A DNA stretch of 64,000 bases from Desulfomarina profundi (GCF_019703855.1 NZ_AP024086.1:2934501-2998500); one strand, 5' to 3'; shown: positions 1 to 9,607, counted from the stretch's first letter. The notes: generated by a model from the letters alone, not told the origin. Numbers and translations: made by a program.

Positions 1-224
1 CCTGTTACTTGAAATACACTCCTGTAAGCTTAAAATTCCTCCCACAGCCAGATACATAATAAATATTTTTAATTTTTATATACAATTTTTTTTATATTAG
101 AGTTACAATACTATAACAGTTTTCTGCACCGCCATCTTCCCCAATCGCCATCCTCCACCCCGCCTGCTGCAACGGGGAAGAGCGCAGGCAACTATCCTTC
201 CACCCTTTACACAGGAGAATTGCC

Positions 225-437
225 ATGTCTGAAAGTGTCTATAAAATTATCGAAATGGTCGGATCAAGTTCTGAATCCTGGGAAGATGCCACCCAGAATG
301 CGGTAAAGTCGGCAGGTATGAGCCTGCGGGACCTCCGCATTGCCGAAGTTGTCACCCTGGACATGAAGATTGAAAATAACCAGGCAGCGGTGTACAGGGC
401 GCGCGTCAAACTCTCATTTAAAATCCTGTCAGATTAG
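225..437 (+). CDS. Dodecin family flavin-binding protein
   Basis: A 70-residue protein of the usual dodecin size. Dodecins are small dodecameric proteins that store or buffer flavin (FMN/riboflavin) or CoA in the cytoplasm. The sequence has the family layout: an N-terminal strand with VYKIIEMVGSS, a helix (SWEDATQNAVKSA), then two strands ending in the typical RARVKLSFKI. The start follows an AGGAG-type ribosome binding site (cacaggagaattgcc). It stands alone: the upstream sequence is AT-rich and the next gene is on the opposite strand. The family is confident from overall pattern; ligand preference cannot be read. Confidence 0.9.
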   Translation: MSESVYKIIEMVGSSSESWEDATQNAVKSAGMSLRDLRIAEVVTLDMKIENNQAAVYRARVKLSFKILSD

Positions 438-447
438 ACAGTGGTTA

Positions 448-600
448 TCCAGAAATGAGCATTTTCATTTAAGTTCGAGAAGAAAAGATAAAAAAGCGCA
501 TAATATTAGCTATATGCGAGCATTTTATTTTTCCTGGTGACTCAGAAATCGGACCGGCAAGCGAGTTCGCGAGACTCCAGGAAGGCCATTTATGGACAGA
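448..600 (+). repeat. Dispersed intergenic repeat, copy A
   Basis: Noncoding stretch between dodecin and the FAH-family gene that resembles sequences at 27352-27465 and 63848-63981, all in the same orientation. Shared blocks in order are TCCAGAAATGAG, GTTCGAGA, an AT-rich section with GCATAT-like units, CATTTTATTTTTC, GACTCAGAAATCGG and CCATTTATG. Copy A is the most diverged of the three. Confidence 0.6.
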
Positions 601-654
601 CAAACCCGCATGTTCCCATGAACAGTGACTCCATGGGAACTTGCCAGGCCCACT

Positions 655-1362
655 CTACTCATTCCTGACAGGATTCCGCAACAGGCCAATTCCCTCGATC
701 TCAACTTCCACCACATCCCCATCCTGAAGCGGCCCGACCCCGCTGGGTGTACCGGTGACAATTATATCTCCCGGTTCCATGGTGAAATTCCTGGAAACAA
801 AGGCCATGATCTGTTCCACGGAAAAAATCATCCGGCTCGTATTTGATTGCTGAACAACTCTGCCGTTCAACCTGGTTTCAATCTGCAGATCCTGCACATC
901 ACCTATCAGCCCGGGCGGTACAACAACAGGACCAATGGGTCCGAAAGTATCAAGGGATTTACCGCGGAACCAACCAGACTTATCCGAACGCTGCAGATTT
1001 CGCTGACTGACATCATTAAAACAGGTAAACCCGAAGATATGATCAAACGCTTCTGCCTCCTTCAGGTTTTTTATCCGATCCTTGACAATAATCGCCAATT
1101 CTCCCTCATAATCGGTTCTGAGATCCTGGAAATCATACTCATGGAGGAAAGAGGGCAGAATAATCGGTTCTTCGGGCGCGATAAGCACATTGGGCATCTT
1201 GGGAAAGAGAACAGGCTCCGTGGGAATTTCATCCGTAAAATTCTGAACATTCACCGACTCGCTTTCCCTGATATGTTCCAGGTAGTTCAGGCCGAGACAA
1301 ATTATTTTTGATGGTTTGACTGCAATCTCACCACCACCTTTTACCGGCAGAAATAAAGACAT
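655..1362 (-). CDS. Fumarylacetoacetate hydrolase (FAH) family protein
   Basis: A 235-residue protein, the size of the single-domain FAH/HpaG-type hydrolases, isomerases and decarboxylases that act on 2-oxo-acids with a divalent metal. Visible family marks are the metal-ligand pair in DYEGELA (Glu86, Glu88), Asp117 in FNDVSQRNLQ, the active-site Lys in GKSLDTFGPIGP (Lys135) and the TGTPSGVG loop near residues 203-210. It is monocistronic and converges with dodecin. The substrate is uncertain. A role in aromatic ring-fission (fumarylpyruvate or HHDD-type) is plausible because hpaR and hpaF homologues lie at 38.6-39.9 kb, but they are far away and this link is inference. Confidence 0.85.
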   Translation of the reverse strand: MSLFLPVKGGGEIAVKPSKIICLGLNYLEHIRESESVNVQNFTDEIPTEPVLFPKMPNVLIAPEEPIILPSFLHEYDFQDLRTDYEGELAIIVKDRIKNLKEAEAFDHIFGFTCFNDVSQRNLQRSDKSGWFRGKSLDTFGPIGPVVVPPGLIGDVQDLQIETRLNGRVVQQSNTSRMIFSVEQIMAFVSRNFTMEPGDIIVTGTPSGVGPLQDGDVVEVEIEGIGLLRNPVRNE

Positions 1363-1474
1363 GGACGTTTACCTCAAGAGTGAGTAATTTTTAAGAAACA
1401 ATCTCCGACTGTATAATATACAATCGGACAAAAAACAGCACCAGAAGCTTTTCCTCATTTCATAAAACTCATCC

Positions 1475-2599
1475 ATGGCAACAACGACCGAACTCCTCTC
1501 AATAGATCTCATAAAGCGCCCCTCCATTACACCCGATGACTGCAACTGCCAGACAATCCTGGCTGAACGACTCAAAAAACTCGGTTTTCAGATTGAGAAG
1601 CTGCGTTTCGGCAATGTTGACAACCTATGGGCCACCCACGGTGAAACAGGCCCGCTGTTCGTTTTTGCGGGTCATACCGACGTCGTCCCGCCGGGTCCGG
1701 AAGACAAATGGAGTTTCCCGCCATTTACACCAACAATACACAACGGATTTCTTTATGGCCGGGGAGCGGCAGATATGAAGGGCAGCATTGCCGCAATGGT
1801 GACCGGATGTGAACAATTTATACACCATTATCCCCACCACAGGGGAACAATAGGATTTCTGATCACCAGTGACGAAGAGGGCGTCGCCACAAATGGTACG
1901 GCCAGGGTCGTTCAATATCTGCAACAAAAAGGAATTACAATTGATTTCTGTATCGTGGGAGAACCATCAAGCAGGAAAAAGCTGTGTGACACAATCAAAA
2001 ACGGCCGCAGAGGAACTCTGAGCGGGCACCTGACAATCCACGGCACCCAGGGACATGTGGCTTACCCGAAGCCGGGCAGCAACCCCATCCACACGCTGGC
2101 ACCACTGCTGCAGGAACTCTGCTCAATAGAGTGGGACCAGGGCAATGAGTTCTTCCAGCCAACCAGTTTCCAGGTTACAAATATCAACAGCGGCACCGGG
2201 GCCGACAATGTCATTCCGGGTGAGCTGGAACTGGAGTTTAATTTCCGTTACTGTACCGAGCTCACCCACACCATACTCCAGAAAAGGGTCGAAAAAATGG
2301 TGAAGAACTGCAATCACACACTTTCCTGGCGTCATTCCGGCCTGCCTTTTCTTACAAAAGCCGGAGATCTTCTCCAGGCCACCCGGGAGGCAATTCACAG
2401 CGTATGCGGATATCGGGCTACCCTTTCCACGGAAGGCGGAACATCGGATGGGCGGTTTATTGCCCCAACCGGCACGGAAGTCATCGAAATCGGCCCATGT
2501 AATGAGACAATTCACAGGATAGATGAGCGGGTAAAGCTCGAAGAGCTGAACCAACTCTCCACAGTTCATCACCACATCCTGGCAGACCTGCTCGGGTGA
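1475..2599 (+). CDS. dapE: Succinyl-diaminopimelate desuccinylase
   Basis: A 374-residue M20-family dizinc amidohydrolase. DapE removes succinate from N-succinyl-L,L-diaminopimelate in the lysine and meso-DAP (peptidoglycan) pathway in the cytoplasm. Metal and catalytic marks: FAGHTDVVPPG (His67, Asp69), GRGAADMKG (Asp100), TSDEEG (Glu134/Glu135), VGEPS and the C-terminal NETIHRIDE, where the His is the last zinc ligand. The start ATG gives a normal N-terminus. One nucleotide separates its stop from the histidine-kinase start, so these genes are probably cotranscribed. Confidence 0.93.
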   Translation: MATTTELLSIDLIKRPSITPDDCNCQTILAERLKKLGFQIEKLRFGNVDNLWATHGETGPLFVFAGHTDVVPPGPEDKWSFPPFTPTIHNGFLYGRGAADMKGSIAAMVTGCEQFIHHYPHHRGTIGFLITSDEEGVATNGTARVVQYLQQKGITIDFCIVGEPSSRKKLCDTIKNGRRGTLSGHLTIHGTQGHVAYPKPGSNPIHTLAPLLQELCSIEWDQGNEFFQPTSFQVTNINSGTGADNVIPGELELEFNFRYCTELTHTILQKRVEKMVKNCNHTLSWRHSGLPFLTKAGDLLQATREAIHSVCGYRATLSTEGGTSDGRFIAPTGTEVIEIGPCNETIHRIDERVKLEELNQLSTVHHHILADLLG

Positions 2600-2600
2600 C

Positions 2601-4016
2601 GTGATGGTATGGGACTTTATCCTCTATCTGCTTTATGGACTAGCCTTTTTCACCCTGGGTGTCGCCATCCTTTCCCGGGAGATACGACTGAGTGAACTGG
2701 GTATCGCGAGAATCATCTGGCTCCTTGCACTCTTCGGAATAACCCATGGTTTTCACGAGTGGCTTGAGTTTCTTGAACATCTCTCCCCGACAATAAAAAC
2801 TCCCGCTTTTTCCCTTTTCAGACTCGGTGTTGTCAGCGTTTCCTTTATGCTGCTCCTCTATTTCGGACTCTTTATCAATATTATCACTTATTACGGGGAC
2901 CAAGCCCTGAAAACCACGCCGCGAAGTGTCAAAGCTATCATCGGTTTTTCTGCTCTTACCCTTATCCTTCTGACAACCTACCTGGATATGGGGACGGGCA
3001 GGGCAACAGTAACCCGTATCTTCGTGGCCTTTCCCGGTGGCCTGCTCTCGGGAATCGGCCTGATGCTCTATTCACGTACCGCCAGGACATTTTCCAAAAA
3101 AGTGGCAGTCAATTTCATACTGGCAGGCATTTTCATGATCTGCTATGCCATACTGACCGGTCTTATCCCCTCCCAGGTCGTTGTTCCCTTTTTTCATATC
3201 AAGGTAATCTTTTTCAGGAGTGTTTCAGCTTTTCTCATCATGTTCTTTACCATAAGAGCTCTCTCGGTTTTCAGCCTCGAACAGCATGAGCTGATTAATG
3301 AGCGACTGTTACGCTTTTCCCAGTCGGAAAAACTGACTTCCATGGGTATTCTAGCAGCAGGCATTGCCCATGAAATTAACAATCCCCTTGCCAATGTCTC
3401 CCTCAATGTGGAAATGCTCAAAGACCTGACCGGTGACGATGAGCGCATAGCCAGAAAACTGAAAGCCATTGAACGCAATAGTGCGCGGGCCGCAAAAATC
3501 GCACAGGAACTGCTCCATTTCTCACGGGAAAAAGAAACCGGCCTGGAACCTGTTGATATCAATCAGGTCATTACCAGCTCCTGTAATCTGCTCCAGACCC
3601 ATGGCCAGGGGCCTGAAATCAACCTGAATCTTCAGGATGTTCCGGAGATCGATGGTATTTTCTGGAAACTGGAAGAGGTCTTCATCAACCTGCTGATGAA
3701 CAGTATTGATGCCTGCGTGAATGAAGATTCCATTGAGATAGAATCTTTTGTCCAGAACAATACAGTAACCGTAATACTCACTGACACCGGCCACGGTATC
3801 CACGAAAAAGATCTTTTCAAGGTCTTTGACCCGTTTTATACAACCAAACCGGTCGGCAGGGGAACAGGCCTCGGCCTGTCGGTGTGTTATAATATAATCA
3901 AACAGCATGGCGGGGAAATATCTCTTGTTTCAAGTGAATACGGTGGAACTGTTGTAACCGTTTCCTTTCCGGTGGCAGACGGAAAAACCATGGGAGAACA
4001 GGCTGGTGAAAGATGA
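2601..4016 (+). CDS. Membrane sensor histidine kinase
   Basis: A 471-residue protein. About seven hydrophobic segments fill residues 5-225, so the input domain lies in the membrane and no periplasmic sensor domain is evident. They are followed by a HisKA domain with the phosphoacceptor in AAGIAHEINNPLAN (about His257), then an ATPase domain with an N-box (NLLMNSIDAC), DTGHGI and GRGTGLGLSV. It starts at GTG 2601 or at the following ATG 2604. Its end overlaps the response-regulator start by 11 nt, which suggests translational coupling and that the two form a pair. The signal it senses is unknown; coupling to dapE is by position only. Confidence 0.9.
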   Translation: MMVWDFILYLLYGLAFFTLGVAILSREIRLSELGIARIIWLLALFGITHGFHEWLEFLEHLSPTIKTPAFSLFRLGVVSVSFMLLLYFGLFINIITYYGDQALKTTPRSVKAIIGFSALTLILLTTYLDMGTGRATVTRIFVAFPGGLLSGIGLMLYSRTARTFSKKVAVNFILAGIFMICYAILTGLIPSQVVVPFFHIKVIFFRSVSAFLIMFFTIRALSVFSLEQHELINERLLRFSQSEKLTSMGILAAGIAHEINNPLANVSLNVEMLKDLTGDDERIARKLKAIERNSARAAKIAQELLHFSREKETGLEPVDINQVITSSCNLLQTHGQGPEINLNLQDVPEIDGIFWKLEEVFINLLMNSIDACVNEDSIEIESFVQNNTVTVILTDTGHGIHEKDLFKVFDPFYTTKPVGRGTGLGLSVCYNIIKQHGGEISLVSSEYGGTVVTVSFPVADGKTMGEQAGER

Positions 4017-4662
4017 AACCATTTTGGTCATTGATGACGACAGGGATCTGCGCGAATCGATAGTTGAAATTCTTGAAGACAACGGACTGACGGCCACAGG
4101 TTGTGGATCGGCGGAAGAGGCAATTGAAAAAATAAAAATCAGTGTTCCAAGTCTTGTCATCGTGGACAATATGATGCCGGGAATGGGTGGACTGGCCCTG
4201 ATGCCGCTTTTGAAAAATGACTATCCCTGGTTGAAAATTATCATGATTACAGCCTTTTCAACAGTTGACAATGCTGTTGCCGCCATGAAGGGAGGCGCTG
4301 ATGATTATCTGTCAAAACCGTTTAAACGGAATGAACTGCTTGTTGCCGTAAGGCAAAACCTGGAGGAGCTGAGGTTTGAGAAACAACTCTCTGAACATGA
4401 CATGGACTCCACCCTGGTCTGTCTGTCAAACGGAATAAGGAGACAGATCCTGGCAATACTGGCAAAAAACCGGAAAATGCGGTTTATGGATATAACCAGG
4501 AACTTGGAAATCAGTGACCATACCAAGGTCAATTTTCATCTGAAAAACCTCAAGGCAAACAGCTTTGTCACCCAGGACAGCGAAAAGAACTATATGCTGA
4601 CATCCCAGGGAAAAAAAATAATCGACCGCCTCCATCTCTTCCTGCAAAATCTTTCCAAATAA
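4006..4662 (+). CDS. Response regulator with C-terminal winged-helix domain
   Basis: A 218-residue protein starting at GTG 4006 inside the end of the kinase gene. The receiver domain spans about residues 1-120, with the acidic pocket at Asp10-Asp12, phosphoacceptor Asp54 in IVDNMMPG and the conserved Lys in DYLSKPF. The C-terminal part (about 140-218) looks like an ArsR-type winged helix: NGIRRQILAILAKNRKMRF, then a recognition-helix segment and a wing ending in LTSQGKKIIDRL. This is unlike the usual OmpR, NarL or NtrC output domains. It probably acts as the DNA-binding partner of the adjacent kinase. Confidence 0.85.
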   Translation: MKDETILVIDDDRDLRESIVEILEDNGLTATGCGSAEEAIEKIKISVPSLVIVDNMMPGMGGLALMPLLKNDYPWLKIIMITAFSTVDNAVAAMKGGADDYLSKPFKRNELLVAVRQNLEELRFEKQLSEHDMDSTLVCLSNGIRRQILAILAKNRKMRFMDITRNLEISDHTKVNFHLKNLKANSFVTQDSEKNYMLTSQGKKIIDRLHLFLQNLSK

Positions 4663-5021
4663 TATTTGACAGTTACAAAGAGTCTGCGGATTCTATCTCA
4701 CAACGTGGCTTAATTCTATAAAAACCTCGGGAATCGAGGCTCAATGCGGGCTACCATACGAAAACTCTTGAGATGAAGATTGGATAACCCTTCAGCAGTA
4801 AAATTGACCATTTTCAATTTTTTTTATTAAGAATGGTCATTCCCTTCCTTCACTACAGCCCTCCCTTTTCCACCTGAAATTATTCCCTGATTAAAATTTT
4901 TCACCGATTAAGGCCGCACTTGACATAATTATAGACTACTCTCAAATTTTATATTACACCATTATATTGTTATTAAAACAGTGTTCAAATTCAAGAAAAC
5001 AGATGTCTGAGAGGAAATTTC
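4663..5021. other. Intergenic region, no gene seen
   Basis: AT-rich 359-nt gap before the TAXI gene. An 8-bp inverted repeat (TGACCATT at 4805-4812, AATGGTCA at 4832-4839) and a TTGACA hexamer at 4920-4925 are present, but no convincing -10 box sits at the right distance. The TAXI gene has a possible ribosome binding site (gagagg) just upstream of its start. Confidence 0.5.
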
Positions 5022-6002
5022 ATGAAAAAATCAAGAAAAAACCTTGTGCCTGTACTGTTTGTCTTTTTTTCCATATTACAGATAAACCCGGTTGACACAG
5101 CTGCCCGACAGAAACTCGTCACAATTGGAACCGGCAGCATTGCCGGAGTCTACTACCCCTGTGGAGTCGCCATTGGAACCCTTGCCAATCTGCAGAGAAA
5201 AGAGCACGGTCTCAGATTTGCGGTAGAAGCAACATCGGGGTCCAGATTTAATCTGAAGACAGTGGCAGAGGGGGAACTGGATTTTGGATTTGTTCAATCT
5301 GATGTGCAATTTCAGGCGACAAAGGGAACCGGCTCATTTGAGCGGCAGGGGCCAGTAAAATCTTTACGTTCAGTGTTCTCGTTGTCCCCTGAATTTCTTT
5401 TCCTGGTAACCAGGGTCGATGCCTCCATCAAAACCATCGACGATCTTCCCGGCAAACGTGTCAATATAGGCAACAGAGGTTCAGGCCAGGCAGAGACTTT
5501 TAAAAAAATTATGAAAATCATGGGATGGAATACAAAAACCTTTTCTGAAATACTGCGGTTAAAATCGAATGAGCAATCCCGTGCTCTCTGTGACGATAAA
5601 GTCGACGCCATCATATTCACAGCTGCAGATTCCAGCAAATCCATTCTAGACGCAACAAAACAATGCGATACAGTATTCAGCACAATAAGTGGTGAGAAAA
5701 TCACTACTTTGCTGAGCAGATACCCGTACTATAAAAAAATGACAATCCCCGGGAAAAAGTACAGAGGGGTTCCACATGATATCCAGACAATCGGGGTAAT
5801 GACAACTCTTGTCACCGATGCCGATGTTCCTGAGAATATTGTTTATGAACTCGTCAGGGCCGTTTTCGAGAACTTTGACACATTCAAACAGAAACACCCG
5901 GCGCTTACTACCTTAAATAAAGCAGACATGGTCAAAGTCGGTTTATATGCACCTCTGCATAAAGGAGCTCTCAAGTATTTCAAAGAGGCTGGTCTGCTGT
6001 AG
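5022..6002 (+). CDS. TAXI family TRAP transporter solute-binding protein
   Basis: A 326-residue periplasmic receptor. A signal peptide covers roughly residues 1-28 (KKSRKNL start, hydrophobic VLFVFFSILQI, small residues near Thr-Ala-Ala). The mature part begins with the TAXI hallmark LVTIGTGSIAGVYYPCG, followed by AVEATSGSRFNLKTV, FVQSDVQFQATKG and GKRVNIGNRGSGQAETF, all typical of the family. TAXI receptors feed DctQM-type permeases and bind small organic acids or glutamate-like ligands. No permease gene is adjacent, so the partner must lie elsewhere or the protein works as an orphan receptor. The small secreted protein downstream may be cotranscribed. Confidence 0.92.
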   Translation: MKKSRKNLVPVLFVFFSILQINPVDTAARQKLVTIGTGSIAGVYYPCGVAIGTLANLQRKEHGLRFAVEATSGSRFNLKTVAEGELDFGFVQSDVQFQATKGTGSFERQGPVKSLRSVFSLSPEFLFLVTRVDASIKTIDDLPGKRVNIGNRGSGQAETFKKIMKIMGWNTKTFSEILRLKSNEQSRALCDDKVDAIIFTAADSSKSILDATKQCDTVFSTISGEKITTLLSRYPYYKKMTIPGKKYRGVPHDIQTIGVMTTLVTDADVPENIVYELVRAVFENFDTFKQKHPALTTLNKADMVKVGLYAPLHKGALKYFKEAGLL

Positions 6003-6109
6003 TCTGGTTTATATAAACCGGCATGGACAGCCCCAAAGGCTCAACCGTAAAAACCCTACAGCAGTGTAGTTTTTTTGGTAAATATCATTTTATTCCCAGG
6101 AGATCACCC

Positions 6110-6622
6110 ATGGAAAAATATATCGTCAGTTTTCTGTTTGCCATCATATTGATTACAGCCGGTCCTGTACAGGGCGAAGAAAAAGCTGCCGGCACCAATA
6201 TGTACAAAACATGCTCAAATCTGCCATCCTTTACTTTGCTGAACTGCAAAGATAAAGAATCCGTCCACGCCGCCTTAAATGAACTCTACACCTGCATGAA
6301 GTCCAGGTTCACATTTCAGGATAGGATTTACGCTGAGGCCTGGCCGAATATCAATGTTCCCGAATCAGGTCCCGTTACAGGTGGCAATGGTGAGTGGGCC
6401 ATTGCCTGCCTTCAGGCCTGGCCCTGTAAGGAAGGTCGTCTCGCCTTTATGGAAAAGCTTGGAGGTTACCCGCACCTAGCCATGGTCAGTAATGATTTTA
6501 TCCTCGACTATAACCTAGACAGGGTTTACAGGAAAAAAGAATTGTCCCAGTACAGAATGCTCAAAGTCAGTGGTTTAAAAGCGGATCAAGCCTGGTTTAC
6601 TGTGGATCATAAGAAGAAATAA
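6110..6622 (+). CDS. Small secreted protein of unknown function
   Basis: A 170-residue protein. The start at 6110 was chosen over an upstream in-frame start at 6023 because it has an AGGAG site seven bases upstream and yields a clean signal peptide (MEKYIVSFLFAIILIT, with cleavage after about VQGEE). The mature part is soluble with five cysteines, of which an early pair (CSNLP and LLNCKD) and a later pair (AIACLQAWPC) could form disulfides. No family was recognised. It lies about 107 nt after the TAXI receptor on the same strand. Confidence 0.7.
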   Translation: MEKYIVSFLFAIILITAGPVQGEEKAAGTNMYKTCSNLPSFTLLNCKDKESVHAALNELYTCMKSRFTFQDRIYAEAWPNINVPESGPVTGGNGEWAIACLQAWPCKEGRLAFMEKLGGYPHLAMVSNDFILDYNLDRVYRKKELSQYRMLKVSGLKADQAWFTVDHKKK

Positions 6623-6799
6623 CAAAAACTGTCATCCAGTGAATAATTCTCATTTCTGGCCTGACATGTTAAAAAACTTGCCTTCCCCCGGCACACTCAT
6701 TAGGGTTTTGTTATGATTCGCTTACGTATACAGAACTGAAAAACTGAAACTACTTGTTTTCTCAGAGCAATTGATTTCCCTCTGTGGACTGATTAATTT

Positions 6800-8175
6800 A
6801 TGAAACCAAAACTTCTCATCATCGAAGATGAGCTGTCTGTTGCCAAACAATTGAGATGGGGCCTGGATAAAGAATATGACATAACCATCGCAACAACAGT
6901 TAAGCAGGCAAAACCGTTACTTGCCTCAGGTGTCTTCCGTGTTGCCACCCTTGATCTTGGCCTTCCCCTTACCCGGACAGTCCGAAACAGGGGTTTTCCC
7001 TTCTGGAAGAGATTCCCACCCTTGCCCCTCACTGCCGTATAATTGTCATCACAGGAAATGCGGAGAAAGAAAACGCCATCCAGGCTGTTGCCATGGGAGC
7101 AGCCGATTTCTGTGCCAAACCCATTGACCTGAAGGTCCTGAAAATTATCCTGTCCCGTACTTTCAAGATTCATAAACTTGAAGAGGAAAACCGGCAGCAA
7201 CAGTGCAGAAATTATGAAAAGGGCAAATTCTGCGGCATGATCGGCACCTCCCCAATCATGCAGGAGATCTTCAGGCAATTCATCCACGCCGGTAAAACGG
7301 ACTACCCTGTTCTTCTTTCAGGTAATACCGGAACAGGCAAAGAAATAGCCGCCCGGGCAATACACAGCCTCAGCTCACGGTCCGAAAAATCGTTCATAAC
7401 CATTAACTGTGGAGCAATTCCCGAAAACCTGCTGGAAAGTGAATTATTCGGTCACGAAAAAGGTTCCTTTACCGGTGCCACAAAACGTAAAATCGGTAAA
7501 TTTGAACAGGCCGATCACGGCACGATTTTTCTCGATGAAATCGGAGAGCTTCCCCATACTCTGCAGGTAAAACTTCTCCGCGTTCTCCAGGAAGGAACAA
7601 TTGACAGGGTGGGCGGGAATGAAACAATCAAACTCGATATACGCATAATCGCCGCGACAAACAGAAATCTTGAAGAAGAAACTGAAAAAAATCGTTTCCG
7701 TGAAGATCTCTTCTACCGTCTCAATGTTGTGCCGATCCATCTGCCGGACCTGACAAAACGTCCGGAAGATATTCTTCTCCTCGCTCAGGACTGCCTGGCC
7801 AGGGAATCTGAAAAACTGCAGAGAAGAGCATCTTTTACCCCCAAAGCGCTGGCAGCACTTACGGCCCACCCATGGCCGGGAAATGTCAGGGAGCTGCAAA
7901 ATCGTATCAAGAGAGCCCTTGGGTCGACCCAGGACAAGGTCATCACCCTGACGGATCTTGGTTTCCAGCAGATTGACGGCAAAGAAGAAAACCAGACACT
8001 CTCCACATTGAAACAGGCTCGCGATTCGGCCGAATACAGTGCTGTCTGCAAGGCCCTGGCCCTGAGCAACAACAACATCAGCAGAGCCGCAAAACTGCTT
8101 GAGATAAGCAGACCAACCCTGCATGATCTTATAAAAAAGCATGGCGTGGCGACAGGAAAATATAATAAAACCTGA
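6800..8175 (+). CDS. prsR: PEP-CTERM system sigma54 response regulator PrsR (one-base frame break)
   Basis: The repaired product is about 458 aa. It has a receiver domain (KLLIIEDE at the start; phosphoacceptor region TLDLGLP; CAKPID), then an AAA+ sigma54-activator domain with Walker A GNTGTGKE, the sigma54-contact loop as GSFTGA, Walker B TIFLDEIGEL, and a Fis-type helix-turn-helix (NISRAAKLLEISRPTLHDL). This order, and the prsK gene nearby, identify PrsR, which switches on PEP-CTERM/exopolysaccharide genes with sigma54. The reading frame changes at the C run 6965-6968: adding one C gives the expected PP-Y-P-D continuation into LLEEIPTLAP and ITGNAEKENA. The second half is open from before 7021. 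A strong terminator follows. Confidence 0.88.
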
Positions 8176-8179
8176 AGCC

Positions 8180-8208
8180 AAAAAACTCCGATGGAATCGG
8201 AGTTTTTT
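8180..8208 (+). terminator. Rho-independent terminator after prsR
   Basis: Perfect 13-bp inverted repeat AAAAAACTCCGAT (8180-8192), 3-nt loop GGA, ATCGGAGTTTTTT (8196-8208), ending in a T run. It starts five nt after the prsR stop. The mirrored A/T tracts mean it can also terminate leftward transcription from the convergent PEP-CTERM genes. Confidence 0.92.
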
Positions 8209-8255
8209 CGTACTATTTTTTTTCTGAAAACTACTTCTGAAAAACTCTACCAGAC

Positions 8256-8801
8256 CTACTCTTTCCTGTGGGCACCACGCCTGCGATTATAACCAACCAG
8301 TCCGAGAAGACCGATACCCATTAACAAAACAGTTCCGGGCTCCGGAACTGGATTGGAAACTGCCGAAAAACTCGCCTCCGCTGCTCCACCCAAAAAAGGT
8401 ACTCCCCCAGTATCCATGGCAAGTGCAGTAACAAACAAAGTCAGCGTATGAGTGCCGGAACTTAAAAACAGGTTATCATATTGACCTTGAAAATGCCCGG
8501 TACCAAGCGTTGTTGTACTTGTCCAGGGTACTTCAAAACCATCAAGATAGAGAGCAAATTCATCACCCGGAACGAACTGATCCGCTACAGTTACAAGCGT
8601 CATGACGGAATCGGAACCAACAGTGATATTCCAGTCAATATCAGAGCCGAATTCAATACCGTCAATCTGCCCAAGACCATCATCCCAGTCAAAGCTTCCT
8701 GTCCAGCCGACCAGTGGATCTATAATAACAGTACTGTTTGCAGATACGGTGAAGCCCAGCAGGAACACTATTTGACAAAGTATTATTGATATTTTTTTCA
8801 T
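8256..8801 (-). CDS. PEP-CTERM sorting domain protein
   Basis: A 181-residue exported protein. It has an N-terminal signal peptide (MKKISIILCQIVFLLGF, with cleavage near VSANST), a beta-rich middle with no cysteine or repeat of note, and a C-terminal PEP-CTERM anchor: PVPEPGTVLLMGIGLLGLVG followed by the basic tail YNRRRGAHRKE. PEP-CTERM proteins are cut and sorted by exosortase and are linked to exopolysaccharide biofilm or floc matrices. No exosortase is in the window. The gene lies 18 nt after the upstream PEP-CTERM gene, so the two probably form an operon. Confidence 0.88.
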   Translation of the reverse strand: MKKISIILCQIVFLLGFTVSANSTVIIDPLVGWTGSFDWDDGLGQIDGIEFGSDIDWNITVGSDSVMTLVTVADQFVPGDEFALYLDGFEVPWTSTTTLGTGHFQGQYDNLFLSSGTHTLTLFVTALAMDTGGVPFLGGAAEASFSAVSNPVPEPGTVLLMGIGLLGLVGYNRRRGAHRKE

Positions 8802-8819
8802 TTCTCTCCCCTCTTTATA

Positions 8820-9554
8820 TTAGCTATTTTTTTTAAACCGTTTACGGTTATAACCCAGCAAACCGGCAAGACCAAGACCCATCAACAGAACAGTTGATGG
8901 CTCAGGAACAGGATCATTGGGAACAACCTGCTCAAATGTGCCTATAGTCATATCATCAAAACCAAACTGGTCTACCGAAGAGGGATTTATAAAACTGATG
9001 GAGGTGAAAGCTTTTAACGGATCATCCTCATAAAATCCGAAATAGAGAACAGAACCACTGGTGCTGCCTCCCGAACCAACAGTATTACCGACATTCAACG
9101 TTGTGGAACCCCCACCGGCATAAGTCACTGATAATTCACCACCAAAGTCTCCGACATCTGTTGCATAAAACCCGAATGCTGAAATCGCTGCACTGAAACT
9201 GATCGTAAAATTACCTGTTTCCGCTGCCCAGTAATTTGTTCCTGATGTCGCCCATCGTCCAGCAGCAGTTGAATCATCAACAGAACCCGAGCCTGTCAGC
9301 GTTGCAGTTCCTGCTCCGGCAAAAGTGAGTGCAAGTGGTACTCCGGTACCTGTTGAAAAACTCTCAAAGGTCTGAGTTCCAACCCCTGAAAGATTGGAGA
9401 GAAAAGCCGTTGCGGCAGCATCAGAATTCGTTCTTGCTCCACCGACACCAGTTAAATCTTCTCCAAAAAACGTAACCGCTGTGGCATTTGCATTTCCCGT
9501 TAAACCAACCATCAGCAATGCTGCCCCAAATCCATATATTATTTTCTTTTTCAT
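8820..9554 (-). CDS. PEP-CTERM sorting domain protein, first gene of the pair
   Basis: A 244-residue exported protein. The start at 9554 (MKKKIIYG) was chosen because an AAGGAG site lies six bases upstream; a longer TTG start at 9572 would include that site. The signal peptide ends near GNANATA. The middle is a Gly/Ser/Thr-rich beta domain containing FGFYATDVGDFGGEL and a later FYEDDPLKAFTSI segment, a pattern common in PEP-CTERM surface proteins. The C-terminus is VPEPSTVLLMGLGLAGLLG followed by YNRKRFKKNS. A candidate sigma54 promoter at 9608-9623 and upstream repeats link it to PrsR. Confidence 0.88.
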   Translation of the reverse strand: MKKKIIYGFGAALLMVGLTGNANATAVTFFGEDLTGVGGARTNSDAAATAFLSNLSGVGTQTFESFSTGTGVPLALTFAGAGTATLTGSGSVDDSTAAGRWATSGTNYWAAETGNFTISFSAAISAFGFYATDVGDFGGELSVTYAGGGSTTLNVGNTVGSGGSTSGSVLYFGFYEDDPLKAFTSISFINPSSVDQFGFDDMTIGTFEQVVPNDPVPEPSTVLLMGLGLAGLLGYNRKRFKKNS

Positions 9555-9607
9555 TGTATTCTCCTTTTGCAATAATTTGCATCCAGCACATCAGTTGTAT
9601 TACCTGA

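Noticed and set aside
4920-4955. Sigma70 promoter before the TAXI receptor
   Set aside because: The TTGACA at 4920 has no -10-like hexamer at 16-18 nt; the nearest TATATT is too far downstream.
6950-6990. Programmed frameshift in prsR
   Set aside because: No slippery heptamer or stimulating structure is obvious, and seven other genes show the same one-base loss in G/C runs, so an assembly error is simpler.
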